From Rugalucina vietnamica (Eukaryota; Mollusca; Bivalvia; Lucinida; Lucinidae), in assembly GCA_964017185.1 (NCBI GenBank), contig OZ024876.1, forward strand, positions 18,178,226-18,242,225: DNA of 64,000 nt, written 5' to 3'. The position numbers were made by a program, and so were the translations under genes. Under the pieces are notes generated by a model that made no database searches, was not told the DNA's origin, and saw only the letters and a list, made by a program, of their open reading frames with translations. Positions within the stretch are counted from its first letter, which is position 1. Every line of letters begins with the position of its first letter. Of the stretch, positions 26,824-38,700 are shown piece by piece.

Positions 26824-29731
26824 AATGGATAATCCAATAGCAACATATGACAGACACATTAAGCAGGACCCTTTTATTTTGCTTGCTTTGGCTTATTGAA
26901 ACTTAAATACCGTATTCGTACTAAATAGCGCACAGTGCGCTTAACTTTTCAAAATTACTAAAAGATGAGGTAAGAAACACACACTACGAACGAAAACAAC
27001 ACATCAAAATGCTGAAATAACCATGTCATATCTTTCAATGGTAAATTTTGGTGATGTCAATAAGTGTTCAAATTAATGCAAAGTAGTTTATGATCATTTA
27101 CTGTTCAGTTTTAATGCGTCATATGCGTTAACATTGTGTAGAATTGGTGTAAAATAACAATTTACTACTGGCGCAGTGTGTGCTTATGCACGTGTTTTTC
27201 GGAAACAACCAGGGTGTGTGCCTATTGGAGCATGTGCGCTAATTAGAACCAATATGGTATTTCTGAAGTTATTTTTCAATGGACAAGACATATGCTGATT
27301 CCTTTTTGAATGGCTTATATGCTAGGGCCTTAAAGTTTCATGGAATAAGAATGCCTTGTGAAAAGATTGTTGACCTGTATATTTTTCTGTCAGTAAATAT
27401 AACTCTTTGCTGAATTATGCCCCTTTGATTATTATAATCTTCTGTGCAAGATATAGATCTATAAACATAAAAAAGAAGAAAAAAAAAGATTGTTTGTTTC
27501 TTTGAATTGATGCTGACCGTCCCAGTCAACAGTTTTGGACATGTCGAGATGTTGCCTCCATTTTAATCAACTTTTACCTAAAAAAAAAGGTAATGACATC
27601 CAAAAAATGATTCAAATATAATGACCCTGAAGCAATAACAATGCTTACATGTATAGTGCTAGTATTTGTGTATTGAGAATATGTTGGTCAGGATGGTAGA
27701 TATATAGGGTTGCTTGCACCTCCGCCATTAGCAACTGCGATATGGTCATAAAGCTGCAGACCAGCATATCCTATAATGGCTTTTTGATGAAACCTATAAG
27801 GCTTTTTCAGGGGTGCGTTTCTTTACCAGAATGGACCGGAATGAGCACTTTTAAGGGAATGGACAACTGGAATTGACATTATGCTATGGATTTTGATGTT
27901 TTAAATATATGTTATTTGCAGAAAAAAACATACTTCTGTAGTCATATAGATGACTTAGATAGTTTGCCCAAGATATAATCCAACCAAGTATAGCAAAATT
28001 GACTTCCCAGGGTGGTAAAGTTAGCTCATTGGCGGGGACTGTGTTGTGGCTACTGTTCAGAGGTTTATTTGATTAAAATATAGAGAGATCATGAGTGTTT
28101 GTTATACAGAAAGACAGAGGTGAACAGAAATAGAAATTAGTAAAATGTGCTGGTACTGTAGCAGTGACCTAGCACCTGACATAGGCTACCACATCGAACA
28201 AACTGTACTTAAACCACACGCTTCTAGAACTAATGACTGTCTTTCCCCCAAAACCAAATAAAAAGTACTCCGGGACACATATAAATGTCCATTCCGGTAG
28301 TCCATTCCCATAATCAGGCCCCTTCTGGTACCGGAAGGCAACACTTGTTCAGGAAGACTGGGAACTGACACCCAAAACACCAACATTTTACTGCAACAGC
28401 CATTACCTAATGTTTATTTGAAGGCTAACACCCTTGCTAGAGGCAAACAGTGTTTATCTGGGTACAGTGGCAGATTAAGAGGGGGTTTGCTAGAAAGAAC
28501 CCTCCTCTGGGACCAACTTATTTCATTTTCATGGGTCAATTGAGGGCAAAGCAGATAAAAAGGAGACCCCCCCCCCATTGGAGACTTTGAACCCCCCTCC
28601 AGAAATCTTTTTCCACCTTTATTTTTCTTCAGATACTGAGTTGATCAATTTCTGACATAAATCACCTTCATCCGCCCTAAGGTGGGATTGCACCGTTAGG
28701 TAAATTAAAATGTATGTTCTGTTCAAATACCAAAGCAGAGTCGTTGGGGCGACTTGACTTGCCCAAGATATAAATTAAGCAAAATATACTCTGCAAGTAA
28801 ACAAGTCAGTTTATCTGTGTATATAACACACAATAAAATGTATTGATTGGAATGCCATGTTATTTATTGTTACATGTATGTTGTGGTGAACTCTTATTGT
28901 ATACTCAATAAAATATTCTATTCTTAGACTATTCTATGCTACCAGTTTTTGTGGTGCAAAATTTTGATGATGTACTGTATACCAAAATGTCACATGACAT
29001 CATGCACATGGATTTGCTGATTTCTGTTGGATGAACAAGTAAACAACTGGAAATTTTACTAATTATCACGGTTTTTGGTGGAATACTGTGTAATTTGATA
29101 GTGCCATGAATGGAATAATATGAATATACAGTGACATCATGTGATCATGCTGTTTTGACATCCAAATGGTGAGATTTGGTAATTGACTTTTATAGCCATG
29201 GCTTCAACTAGAACCGATAGCATGTAGTGAATACGAAATTGATCGGTTCTTTTTCTAGAACTATTTCTGATCATCACCTCAGGTGTGGGGTGGGTGGCTA
29301 AATTTAGAATTTAGTCAAGGGAAAATAAAACATTTGGGGTGGACCATTAAAACTATTTACAAGAATCCGGGTCAACTCGGCCTCGGGTCAAGTCGGCCCG
29401 GGTCAGCTCGGCCGGGTCAACTCGGCCGGGTCAACTCGGCCTTATATATAAGTATTATTATAGTTATGGTTAAAGCAAGTGGGACGGATATGAGGCAACG
29501 CTTGTATATATATAGAGGATATTTGCTTTTTTGAGGTGAATACCAAATATATTTCATCGAGTAAGTTGAAAACATCAGAATTTTCACGAGTGCGCAGCAC
29601 GAGTGAAAATTTTTATGTTTTCAACTCACGAGATGAAATATATTTGGTATTCACCGAAAAAAAGCAAATTTTCTTTTTATTTTATACAATACACGGGCAT
29701 TTTCCAATTCACAAGGCAGGCGGTGAAAATG

Positions 29732-29770
<39 letters not shown>

Positions 29771-32700
29771 AAACACAAATAATTTTGGTACCACATTGTT
29801 CTTTACGTTCTAACTAAGAAAATGAATACCCACACTATATGTTTTCGTTCATAAATAACGGAGTTATAGGCGTTTGAATTTCTGAAGTGAGACACATTTA
29901 ATGACGTCAAGTAAATGGAAACGTCAGAAGTAATCCAAAATCTACAGTGAAGATATAGGCTGATATCAGTCACTAGTAACTTTTGATATCAGTGAGATTT
30001 GATATCAGTGAAATTTCATATCAATGAAAATACCAATTTTATCAAGTTTTGATATACATTGGTTTTCACTGTAAAGTATAAAATAAAATTCTCATTTTAA
30101 CCAGTTATTTTCGTCCGTCTCTTCCATAATATACATGAGAATTAAAATATGTTAATCATACAATTGAATATACATGTAGGCCTACCGCTGCAGTTGGGTG
30201 AAACCAAACAGGAACCACACTTTATTCAATTGCGATACTGTTTTATGTGTGAACACCTTACTATAATACACAGATGCCTCAAATTCAAACTGATAAACTA
30301 GCATGCTCGTCACCCTATAGACAGTTTACACCCTATGGGCCTTTTGCCTGATTGTTCACAATGATGTGTTTGTAATACATGTACTAAAATAATGCCATCC
30401 TATATTTTCCGTGTACGTATCCGGAGTATATCAACATAAAAAACATTATTCATATCTAAAAACATCATGTACTTATAAAATACCCCTCCTGTAATAGGAA
30501 AAATAAGAGGCCGAGTTGACCCGGCCGAGTTGACCCGAGGCCGAGTTGACTCACGGGCCGAGTTGGTATCAGGCCGAGTTGACCCGCTTCCATTTACAAG
30601 ATATAGATGAGAGGCATACTAAAACGTATGCCTCTGGGCTAATGATTTAAATAGAAGCCTTAAATTCCTCAATGGTCCTAGATAGGACCACTGAAGAAGG
30701 GAGACTATTCCAAACCGGAATAGTTCTGGGGAAAAAGGAATTTTTCAGGGCATCACTATAGGCAAATGGTCTTGTGTATTGTGATTCATGTGATGCCCGA
30801 GTATGCCTTAGATTGGGTGCCGGGGTCAGGTATTTGTCTTTATCAAGAGACACTGTACCAGAGTGTATCTTGTAGAAGAAGGTTAAGGAGGACCGCTCCC
30901 TGCGAGACTCCAGGGATGGCCACTCAAGTTCGTCTAGCATTTCACCGACGCTACTGGTGTTCCTCCATCGCCTGCAGGTCCACCGGGCAGCAGTCCTCTG
31001 CACCTTCTCCACCTTCTCAATCTGAGTTTCATGATAGGGATGCCAAATAGGAGCTGCATACTCAAGTTGAGGCCGAACCAATGTTTTGTATGCAACTTCC
31101 TTAGTATGCCTAGGTGCTAGTGCCAAATTGCGCCGAAGAAAACCCAAAGTCTTAGTTGCCTTGCATGTAATTTCAGAAATGTGTTGACCCCAATCAAGAT
31201 CATCTGTGATAGTTAAACCGAGGTATTTAGCGGACTGAACCTGTTCTAATGTTTGCTGATGCAGTGTGTAATTGAAATCTATATGCCTGCTTGGATGTAG
31301 CCGCGTCACCCTCATTGAATGACATTTGCTAACATTGAATTTCATTTGCCAATCCATTTCCCATTTGGCCAAGCTATTCAGGTCATCTTGTAAAATTTGA
31401 CAATCCAATGGTGACTTGACATTTCTGTATAAAACACAATCATCAGCAAATAGCCGAACAGATGACCTGATGTTGTCAGGAAGATCATTAATGAAAATAA
31501 GAAATAGGACCGGTCCTAAGACCGATCCTTGTGGGACACCAGAAAGAACCGGGACTGGGTCTGAGGCACGGCCATCTAATACCACTTTTTGAGAGCGCTC
31601 AGAGAGCCACGAGTCGATCCACTTATGTGTAGATCCTCTAATCCCGTAGAAGTCAAGTTTGTATAATAACCTTTTATGTGGGACCTTGTCAAAGGCCTTA
31701 GCGAAATCCATAACAATCACATCCGTCTGCCTGTGGCCACGACCCACTGCTCGGTCCAGATTACTAACCAAATCATGATAAAACTGAACTAACTGGGTTT
31801 CGCAAGACCTTTGACTTCGGAACCCATGCTGACAGTCAGCAAGAATGTTTTCAAGAGCCAAATGTTTGTTTATGTTGCTGACTATTATATGCTCTAGAGT
31901 TTTGCAACAGATACAAGTAAGCGACACCGGTCGATAATTAGCTGCATCGTATTTCTCACCTTTCTTAAATACCGGGGCTACATTTGCCTGTCGCCAATCG
32001 TCTGGTACAGCACCCTGAGCAAGCGACTCATTGAAGATATAGGTCAGTACAGGAGCAATTTCAGAACTACATTCCTTCAACACCCTAGCACTCAGGCCAT
32101 CTGGCCCAGGCGCCTTATGTATATTCAAATTATTCAACAGTTTAATGACCCCATTGGGGTCAACTGTAATTTCACCCATAGCGGTGAAAGGACTTGTGCC
32201 TTTGCAGGGGATTTCATCATCTGATTCGCGAGTGAAGGCTGACTGAAACTGCCTATTACAAATATTAGCCTTATCCAAAGTGTCAGTCTTCAAGATACCA
32301 TTTTCTCTAAGAGTATTGATCCCAGACGCGTCTTTCTTAAGGGACTTGACAAATGACCAAAACTTTTTTGCCTTTTCATTTTTTCGGGGACAATCGGGAT
32401 CAGGGTTATCATTTTCAAAGGAGAAGATATTGGTAATATGCTTCCAATATGCATCTCTAATGCTGTTTTGAACATGTGCTCTGAACCGTTTGTAATGGTT
32501 CTTAATGTCAGGGCTGCTTGACTTGCGAGCACGAAAATAAAGTTTATCACGTTTCCTTATCAAGCGTTTGATCGAGCTATCGATCCATGGTAAGCTATAT
32601 TTTGTCTTGGTCATTTTTGATGGAATAAACCTTTCAATAGCCGAGAGAACCTCCGACTTAAAACTGACCCACATGTCATTGACTGACACCTGACTATGGT

Positions 32701-35700
32701 CAGTTGAAAGGAACGAATCCCTATAGCGCGCTAGATGGTCATGGAGACCGTCCATATCCGCTCGTTTATATAGGAAAATCTTACGCGGGGCCTGCTGAAT
32801 CCGTTTAGCCTTTATGTCATATTCAATATAGACAATGTCATGATCTGCTTTGCCGATCGGGGGCATCCCTTTAACACGGTTAATTGGGGATGGCGAGTTA
32901 GTGAAGAGTAAATCAAGGGTCTTGTCTTCTCGGGTGTGTATATTTACCATTTGGGAGAGGAAGTGATCCTGTATTATGTCCACAAGTTTAGTCTGAACTG
33001 GCCTTTCAGCTTCCATCTGCTAGTATAGAGGCCTATAAATGTAGTTTCTTTCCCCAGACTATCAGGGACTGGAATGACCTCCCTGACTCTCTGTTTTCTA
33101 CTGCTGAAATGTCAGATGATTGTGTGTCCAAGTTCGCTTCACTCGTGCGTTCAAGGGACTAATTTTCCCCCCATCCGAACCCCCTGGTGAAATAATGTCA
33201 TTTGGCGTGTCACCAGTAAACTATTCTGATTCTGATTCTGATTCTGGCTTTACAAGTTACAGCTTTTCACAAAAATAAAAGAAAAGTGTATAGATGTATG
33301 CTATCTGCCTGACGGTATTATTGATAATGTTGCTTAATTAAGTTAATGTACACCAAAACTTTGATATGTCACTGGCTTCACTTTTTGATATGTCACTATT
33401 GTCCAAGTTTGCATCTCCTCAGCCCCCCTGCTCCCTGCTCCCTAAATCTCCAAAAAGTTATGCTTTCTCCCCAAATCCCTGAAAATAAATGACCCTTCTC
33501 CCCCGAATCCCTGAAAATAAATAGCCCTTCTCCCTGAATCCCCAAAACCCCTGGGAGGGCCTCCATAATCCAATCACTATATACAATTACAATATATACA
33601 TATTGAGAGAGAGAGAGAGAGAGAGAGTTTTTATGGTAAAATGTGACGGTAATCCCTGGGATTGTTCAAGGCCTACCACTTCTCACTTCCCCAAGAACTT
33701 TGCAAATAATGCTTTTTGACAGCTTTAGGCAATTCGCCACCCTCTTCTGCACTTGTTCATAAGCTATCTCAGGTCTCCTTCTCTTCCTCTCCCTCTTAAA
33801 GCACGAATACACCCTCCTTATTAGCAATTTTACGTCTTCTGTTAACTTCATTCTCCTGTAATTCTTCTCCAACACCGCTCTCCAAACCCGTCATAAAGAA
33901 TATTCCCACGTTCTCAATGGACTGGACCAAAAATTTTGGCCGCCATGTTGCCTTCAGCCACAACACGGAAACGCAAGGGTAAACAAGTTTTTTGACGTTT
34001 TCAAGACTGTAGAAGGAAGGAGCTACGTTTCATGGACGGAAATGGGAACGACTTTTGGAAATTGAAGTGACCAAGTGAGTTTTAGCAGGGTAGGATTATT
34101 GATCAGTGTGAAATTGTTGAAAATGCGGTTTCTGAACGATCACGTTTGCACAGACTTAGTAGACTTTTTGTGAGAGCCAGGGACTAATTTCCCTCCTGGT
34201 GCACCCCCCCACCCCCCCCCCCCCCCCCCACCCCCACCAGTAAACCATTCAGATTCAGTCTAACCATTCAGATTCAGTCTGAATTAATAATTAAATAATT
34301 AAACAGAAGTATTTAAGCATTTTTTACAGACTTGGATGAAATTGATCGACTCGGTATCAGAAGATAGATAAAATCATCCATTGAAGGTTAGATGCCAGTG
34401 GAAAGCTTTGACTGCACAGTGCCTGCCATGACAGTTTAGCAATACACCAAGTTTAGTAATAGATATTGCCATACATCCGAAAAAGTAAACATACAATTCA
34501 TTTCATGCACTATATTTTTACTTCCCAGTTTACTTCCTTGTCACAGAGCCCTAGTTAACATATTTGCTTATTTCACGCATGCATGATCGGCAATACGCTG
34601 CTCAATTTGAAAATCGTGCGTACCATTTACGCTTGCATTCTCAGAGATACACAAACATTACTGTTTCGCGTGAGTACTTTGTTTACATTGGAAATCGGTC
34701 GCCATGTTTGCATTGTCAGAGAAGCGCTTGCATCGAATTTTGGGTGCACTTGTTTGGTTCAGTTACAGGTGAGATCTGGACGTTCCGCTACCTATTCATG
34801 TCTACAATTCGGTTTTCCTTGTGTTAAAATATTTCATTTACGTGCATGACCCCCGCATACATAACAGTTAATCAATTATCCCCTATCAAGAAATGGATTA
34901 CCAAATTAACAATGTTGTCATAATCAAATGAAACATGCCATAATTTTTCACGCCTTCGGCAATTTATCAAACTATGTGCTTTCATTGCGTGTCACAAAGT
35001 TAGGTTTATGGTTGATCGGTCAGCTATATGCAACAATAATTATTTACTTAGCAAGTCATTAAATCTTTTGAAAACCTAGCGATTTGCATCAAGAAATCAA
35101 TTGAATTACATAAACATATAAAAAGAGCAAAACTTTTTGTACTTTTGGATCGATTTTTTAAAATGTCATTAGTTTTCGCGACTTAAAAGTTCGTGATTTA
35201 AACTGATTATTTTTTTGGATCACTTGCTTCTAAATCATAAATTGTTGGTAAAACCTTTTCAAAAGTGTTCCAAAAACGTTTGGGGTTGGTTTTTCAGGAA
35301 TCAAGAATAATGACTTTACATTACTTAGGTCCCTCCTTTGAAAGGGGTGAAAGGGGTCACTCTTATTGACCCCAAACTCACAACTTACAACTCACAACTT
35401 AACATGTGAAAATAAATGATATTCACCTAACATTATATTACAACTCACAACTTAACATGTGAAATAAATGATATTCACCTAACATTATAATAATGTTAGG
35501 TGAATATCATTTATTTTCACATGTTAAGTTGTGAGTTGTAAGTTGTGAGTTTGGGGTCAATGATTATATACTAGACATATGTCAAAGAAGGGCTATGGCT
35601 ACAATTGGCACTTATTTTGAAGTGCATTATACACATTTCTCAGTCTGGTCTAGACAGTAGGTTAGACCCTCCAACCCACACAGAATTGCTGCACTCAAGC

Positions 35701-38700
35701 ATTCATGTACCTAACCACACTACTAAGAATGTTAAATCTAACGGATTCTACAACTGATAGCAAGTCATTACATACACTGTACCATCAGGTTAAAGTAAGG
35801 GCTCGTAATTGAGTTTCTATAGTGGGACTCCTAGATTGTGTCTGGGACTCCTCCTTTCTCTTAGTTAAGAGTGCCAGACTGCTGTTTTAAAATTTCTATT
35901 GGGATCCCTGATGGTGTACCCTCAAAATTTGGCCTGTGCCCCCAAATTTTTGACACAAAGTGAGCTGAATATTGTAGTGGGCATGCTGTTCTTATGGGCA
36001 CACACAACATAGGTTTTTATGAAGAATTAAGCAAAATAATTATCAAATACTCCTCTTCTGTGAAGTCGGACAAAGTGGCTTATGATATATATATTAGGAC
36101 TTCTCTGCTTACGGTATTATAAAAAGAAAGTGTTTTGCAAATCTAGAGTTTATGTTTTTACCCCCTGAGTGAAAATTCCATGCTTAAAAGTTTACTTATC
36201 AATTCCTAGAATTTGGTTTTACCCCTTAGTTAGAAAAAATGATGCTTAAATACCCAACTGCTTAAGAAATTAACTAGGGCTCTGTTATCATCTACCATGA
36301 TGACCTACTTTATATAAATTTCATAACTATGATCAATTAAAGAAACATCAACAAATTTAACTAAATTTAACTAACGTTTTTTACACATCAGTTGCCGCTA
36401 TTATTTTAGTAAAATCTAGTTACATTAAGTATGTTGTTGTTCAGTAGTAATTTTTACCTCACCTGGGACCAGGGCTCGGGAAATCCGATCATTTGTCGGT
36501 TTAGACAGATTTTAATCTCGTGACACCAATTCATTTTTTTTTATTTTTATCGGTCCGAGAAAAACTCAAATTATCCGATTTTTACCTGAAAAAATGTTTG
36601 CCAGACCGTTTTTTGTATGATTGTATAATTTCACAAGTTTCAGTTGCGTAAGCATCACAGTAAATATTACACATGCTGATTGACGGGGTCATTGACTCAT
36701 TCTAACTGCAGGGATTGACATAAGGATTTGAACAGCACTTGCCCGGGGGGCAAGTTGGATTTTATTTCAACTTGCCCCCCCAGCAATTGAACTTGCCCAA
36801 GGGGGCAAGTTGGATTTTATTTCAGCTTGCCCCCAATGCTTTGAACTTGTCCTGGAAGGCAGCTTGCTAGTGACTGCTGTGCTGTTTTAAGAGATGATTA
36901 TAACATTGATAGGTCTAGCCCTCTGGCACTTTTGTTGTTTGCTGTATAATGTAGGCCTATAACAACATGTAACCATGTCAAAGGAGTGTTTGTTATATTA
37001 TTATTTTCTATTTGAAGGGTCCAACTTCATCCAGAGCTTGGATACATTATTTTGTTCTGGCACTCCAATGACAACTGAAACTTCAATTTAAATGAGCCTC
37101 TGCGTGAGAAAACCAACAGCTTGGGTTCCAAAAAGGTCTGACACAAAACTGGTCTGTACAGTCACAGAAGCCAGATAGAAGCTTAATCTTTCAGATTTTA
37201 AGAAGAGGAAGGATTGTACTATCTGTGCAGCAAAAACAAAGGCGCTGGTCAGGTGTGCAATTACTGCATAGCTCATCAGCGGCTTTGTTGCTTTTCTCAT
37301 GCAGTGGCTCAAATCATATTCCTTGTTTAAGTGTTTATGATCTGCACCTTTTATAAACAAATCAGAAAAGAAAAATAAAATTTCTGAACAATAATCAACA
37401 ATTTTAATACCAGAAATTAATACAAATATGGACTTCAAATTGAAAATTGGATATGTCTTGCCAGTACTCATTATTTAGTGTTATTTATCAACTCAGTATG
37501 TTAAAAATCTGTCAGTGTCAGTTCATGGTTGGTTGCAGTTGTCCAAATTCATTATGATGTCTACACAATATTCTATAGCAATTTTTCAGCTGTAAATGAA
37601 ATTTTCTTATTTTTGCTTTAAAACATAGAACTCAGTGAGGTGATTCAAACGAGTACCAAATCTATATTTTACAGCACTTCTAACGTGTAGATTGTGGGCA
37701 CATGTTTAACCAATACCCACAATCTATGTTTTGGAGCAAAAATAAGAAAAATAGGTATCCCCCAGTGAACCCCAGTTTTACTATATAAAAGTAGGGTTCG
37801 AGGGAGTATACATTACACGGACATGTTTTCCTGATTCATGTACATGGGTACCTTCAAAATTCGGGTTAGCCTTCAATATGTAGTTTCTTTTTAAAATTGA
37901 TGCCTTAACCTCATTTTTCTAGCGGTTTTATTACAAAAACACGCCAATACAATATATTATGTGAAAAATTGCCAGAGGTCTCTGAAAAGTCAGATGTAAA
38001 AATGAAAATTTTCAGATGAAAAATTTTGATATTAATAATTATCTATTCCATGGGATGGGACCATGCTTTGTTGTAAATTACTTGTTGTTGAGAAAATATG
38101 TGTCAGTGTGGGTATATGAATGCTTCCGGAGTGACTCAAATTGTTGTTTAGATACGATTTTTATAAATCATCTGGGTTTTAAAAACTTGAAAGGTCGAAA
38201 GACGTAAAAAAACCTCTTCCGATGGAGTGTGAAATTACTATCGAGCCCCGAATTTCGAAGGACCCGCAATGTTACTGTACGTGATGCGCTAGTATCGTTT
38301 AAGGAAAAACTATGTCCACTTTTTCAGAATGTTTCAACTCGTCTTAAAAAACTTTGCTTCGAAGAGCTGTCGGCGATGTCGCCGCACGCATAAATATCGT
38401 TCGATTTCATTGAATAAAAACCCCGATTGACCTCCGCTTCGAGGCGAATAGACCAATCAGAAATGCCGTTTCTTTTCATTTTGGTCCATGATTAAGAAAC
38501 CGTACAGTCTAAAAACTACCCGATAACGGGTCATTTGGCCCAGATTTTTTTACTTGCCCGGCGGGCGCACGGCTGGTAGTTTCAACTTGCCCGTAGCAAA
38601 TTCAGCCCGAATCAGACAATCGGGCACCCGCTTATGTCAATCCCTGTAACTGTCGTGTGGGTGGAGCTTCTAATTGATGAAAGGAAGCCGCTTATGTTCG

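Larger units (their letters stand above)
36709..38646. mobile_element. hAT-like element, CAGGGATTGACATAAG termini
   Basis: Begins CAGGGATTGACATAAG and ends CTTATGTCAATCCCTG, flanked by TAACTG at 36703-36708 and 38647-38652. Subterminal CTTGCCCGGGGGGCAAG palindromes occur at both ends. CAGGG termini suggest hAT, with a 6-bp rather than 8-bp duplication. No transposase ORF. A family A copy (37094-37310) and a family B copy (37555-37838) are nested inside. Confidence 0.75.

Noticed and set aside
33951..34080. Alternative first exon of FAM219 (ATGTTGCCTTCAGCC... or the donor CCAAGTGAGT)
   Set aside because: Neither open frame ends in the phase 0 needed for exon 2, while 19956-20018 does.
34703..34767. 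Short ORF MFALSEKRLHRILGALVWF before a GTGAGA donor
   Set aside because: Wrong phase for FAM219 exon 2 and no homology recognised.
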